This document shows positions 62,331 to 64,000 of a stretch of DNA of 64,000 nt, one piece after another. A program made the translations under genes and the position numbers. Source of the DNA: Hofstenia miamia (lineage: Eukaryota; Xenacoelomorpha; Acoela). Each line of letters opens with the position of its first letter. Position 1 is the first letter of the stretch. The DNA lies in the NCBI GenBank assembly GCA_004352715.1, contig SCFE01000005.1:1276395-1340394 (forward strand), read 5' to 3'. The notes under the pieces are model-generated. The model was not told the DNA's origin and did not search any database. It saw only the letters and a program-made list of their open reading frames with translations.

Positions 62331-62886
62331 AAGGGTGTACTCAAAGGGGTGGTCAGGCGCCTCAACCCACCTTGTTCAATCTGATTGTGGACCCAATCCC
62401 TTGCTAATTTTTTTATTACAGTTTTGGGATTTGGACTTTATTTGTTGTAGGATCAAATTTGGGCACAATATACATAAAAATACAGTACTCAAACTTAGTG
62501 CACCTCTTGGTAATTATTTAGGAGCACAGTCCTGGTTTGGATGGGTTTGGATCGAAGTGTTTGAGTAAGTTGTTGGCTTCATGTGGGTTGTTTGAATCGG
62601 ATGTTTAAACTTAGATTCAATTCGCATTTGTGCAAGATTACGAGCATGTTATGAAAAAAATATTGCCCTTCTGATATTTTTCAAATATGCATTTCATAAT
62701 TCTCCCTAAAAAATTTATAGTAAAATGTAAACTTATCAAATTAGTAGGGATAATGCCTTCCAAAACTATGTGATATATTTAAGCAAGTCCACTCTATGAA
62801 GTACATTTGAATGTAGATACAGTGAAAATCATACGAATGATTGATGGGAAAGGAAAATAAACATAATGCAAAGACCTTGTTTATCC

Positions 62887-62974
62887 ATTGAATCTGTGTC
62901 AACTTTTTAATTATGAATATAATATGCAACATTGAATCTGTGTCAACTTTTTAATTATGAATATAATATGCAAT
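62887..62974. repeat. 44 bp tandem duplication
   Basis: Two consecutive 44 bp units begin ATTGAATCTGTGTCAACTTT and differ only at the last base. The near identity suggests a recent duplication or an assembly stutter. Confidence 0.9.
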
Positions 62975-63278
62975 ATATTCATTCAAACAATAATATTGTA
63001 GCTTATTTGACCTTAATGAATAAATGCTGCGCTGGTAATTGTTCCCAATGCAATTGAGTAGAATATATATTATTGTCAGTGGAGGTAAAACCGACGGCTT
63101 CACAATAAACGCACAATGAACAATTAAATCAAAGGTGTAATTAAGGCTCCAGGTGCGTTTTTCAATCAATGAAAATATTGTTTTCTACTTATTTTTAAGA
63201 TGCACTTTAGAAATATTATAGGGCATTTAGAAACACAATTGCATCCTCCAATTTTTGATAAACCCTACTAATATATCG

Positions 63279-63281
<3 letters not shown>

Positions 63282-63321
<40 letters not shown>
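63282..63321. repeat. (AT)n array
   Basis: Forty-base AT run, the longest uninterrupted one in the window. Confidence 0.9.
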
Positions 63322-63324
<3 letters not shown>

Positions 63325-64000
63325 TTCTTAAAAATTGTAGTAATACATTTGTCTAGTAAATTTTGCAGTACAATTACGTTTTGTAGTTAAGCCTGCTTTA
63401 CTGCTGCATTTCTTCCTCGAAATAATCTAGATTAAAAACTGAAACCTTAACTGTTGCAATTGGAAATAAAAGTGTCAAATCATAAACTTTTAAGAGTGGT
63501 TTTGAATATGATTATGGTGAAGATAGTGATAGCTTTGTAAAATAATATTATGCTTTCATATATTAATACATATTGAAATATACGTAAAATCCTCAATGTA
63601 TTGAAATATTTGTCAGTTTTGGTAAAGCCTTTGTTGTGGGATTTGCTTGGTAAATTTTTGTTCTTGTGATATGATGTGGGATTTGTGGTGTGGATTTGTA
63701 GAGATTTATTTTGGTGTGGATTGCGGGTCAAAAAATATCACCCCAACGCAAGCCTATGTGTAAGCAATCAATGTCAACCGGACTGGTCCAGTGTTACATT
63801 AACATATTTATACATAATGAGGACAGGCCCCTTCGATTACACCCCTTGCCTGAAACCTCACTGGAAAGTAATTTAATTAAAAATAACAATATTTTATGAT
63901 AACATCAATATAATTAAGGGCGCAATTCAACCTCTTTACAATTAATGCAGTAATTTAATCTTTGCTTCTAAGCTGATTCCAAAAATAGAAGTAAATATTC

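Larger units (their letters stand above)
62331..64000. other. No gene seen; possible transposon end and GT-skewed tract
   Basis: CAAGGGTGTACTCAAAGGGG at 62331 resembles a G-rich DNA-transposon end. 63604-63730 is strongly T/G-skewed with repeated TGTGGGATTTG. No protein was recognised. Confidence 0.4.

Overview
The window is metazoan nuclear DNA, most likely from an invertebrate. The evidence is one protein gene with GT-AG introns and a 27 kb intron, a strongly AT-rich background with many (AT)n arrays, and a dense load of decayed eukaryotic transposons. The one confident gene encodes a neurocalcin/hippocalcin-type calcium sensor that, as I recall the family, is closest to arthropod neurocalcin. 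An arthropod is a reasonable guess, but the sequence does not fix the phylum. Nothing prokaryotic is present.

Layout. 1-14 kb holds mostly transposon remains: a non-LTR reverse transcriptase tail (about 630-1042), a Tc1-like element (5039-6914) with a MITE inserted in it, a second copy of that MITE (8724-9002), a non-autonomous hAT element carrying a Penelope-like endonuclease remnant (10239-11269), and a foldback-like element interrupted by a 1000-N gap (11713-12877). A Ser-rich open frame at 7633-7971 (minus strand) may be an exon of another gene. 14,252-41,961 is the neurocalcin gene on the minus strand: coding exon 1 at 41584-41961, a 27,125 bp phase-0 intron, last exon at 14252-14458, and a poly(A) signal at 13973-13978. 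The spliced product is 194 residues with three intact EF-hand loops. The intron has collected a hAT-like element, two reverse transcriptase remnants, a Harbinger-like MITE and many (AT)n tracts. 42-64 kb shows no convincing host exon. It holds a second reverse transcriptase pseudogene (48194-49366), another MITE (53051-53316), two transposase remnants (about 56.9 and 59.1-59.8 kb), hAT-like ends, and several gaps set in AT repeats.

The assembly has artefacts. Gaps at 7399-7419 and 23368-23374 and the single N at 23154 are flanked by duplicated sequence. A 16 bp perfect inverted repeat lies against the gap ending at 48132.

The strongest observations outside the gene are: a hAT-bounded element with a Penelope GIY-YIG remnant inside it; a foldback-like element with 42 bp terminal tandem repeats and an apparent 6 bp target duplication; three unrelated MITE families that all duplicated TAA or TTA; a set of GC-rich hAT-like ends built from family-specific repeated short words; a dispersed repeat seen only by comparing 34.7 kb with 47.2 kb; and a neurocalcin start codon that directly follows a splice-acceptor-like AG. 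I did not find a clear new multi-gene system.
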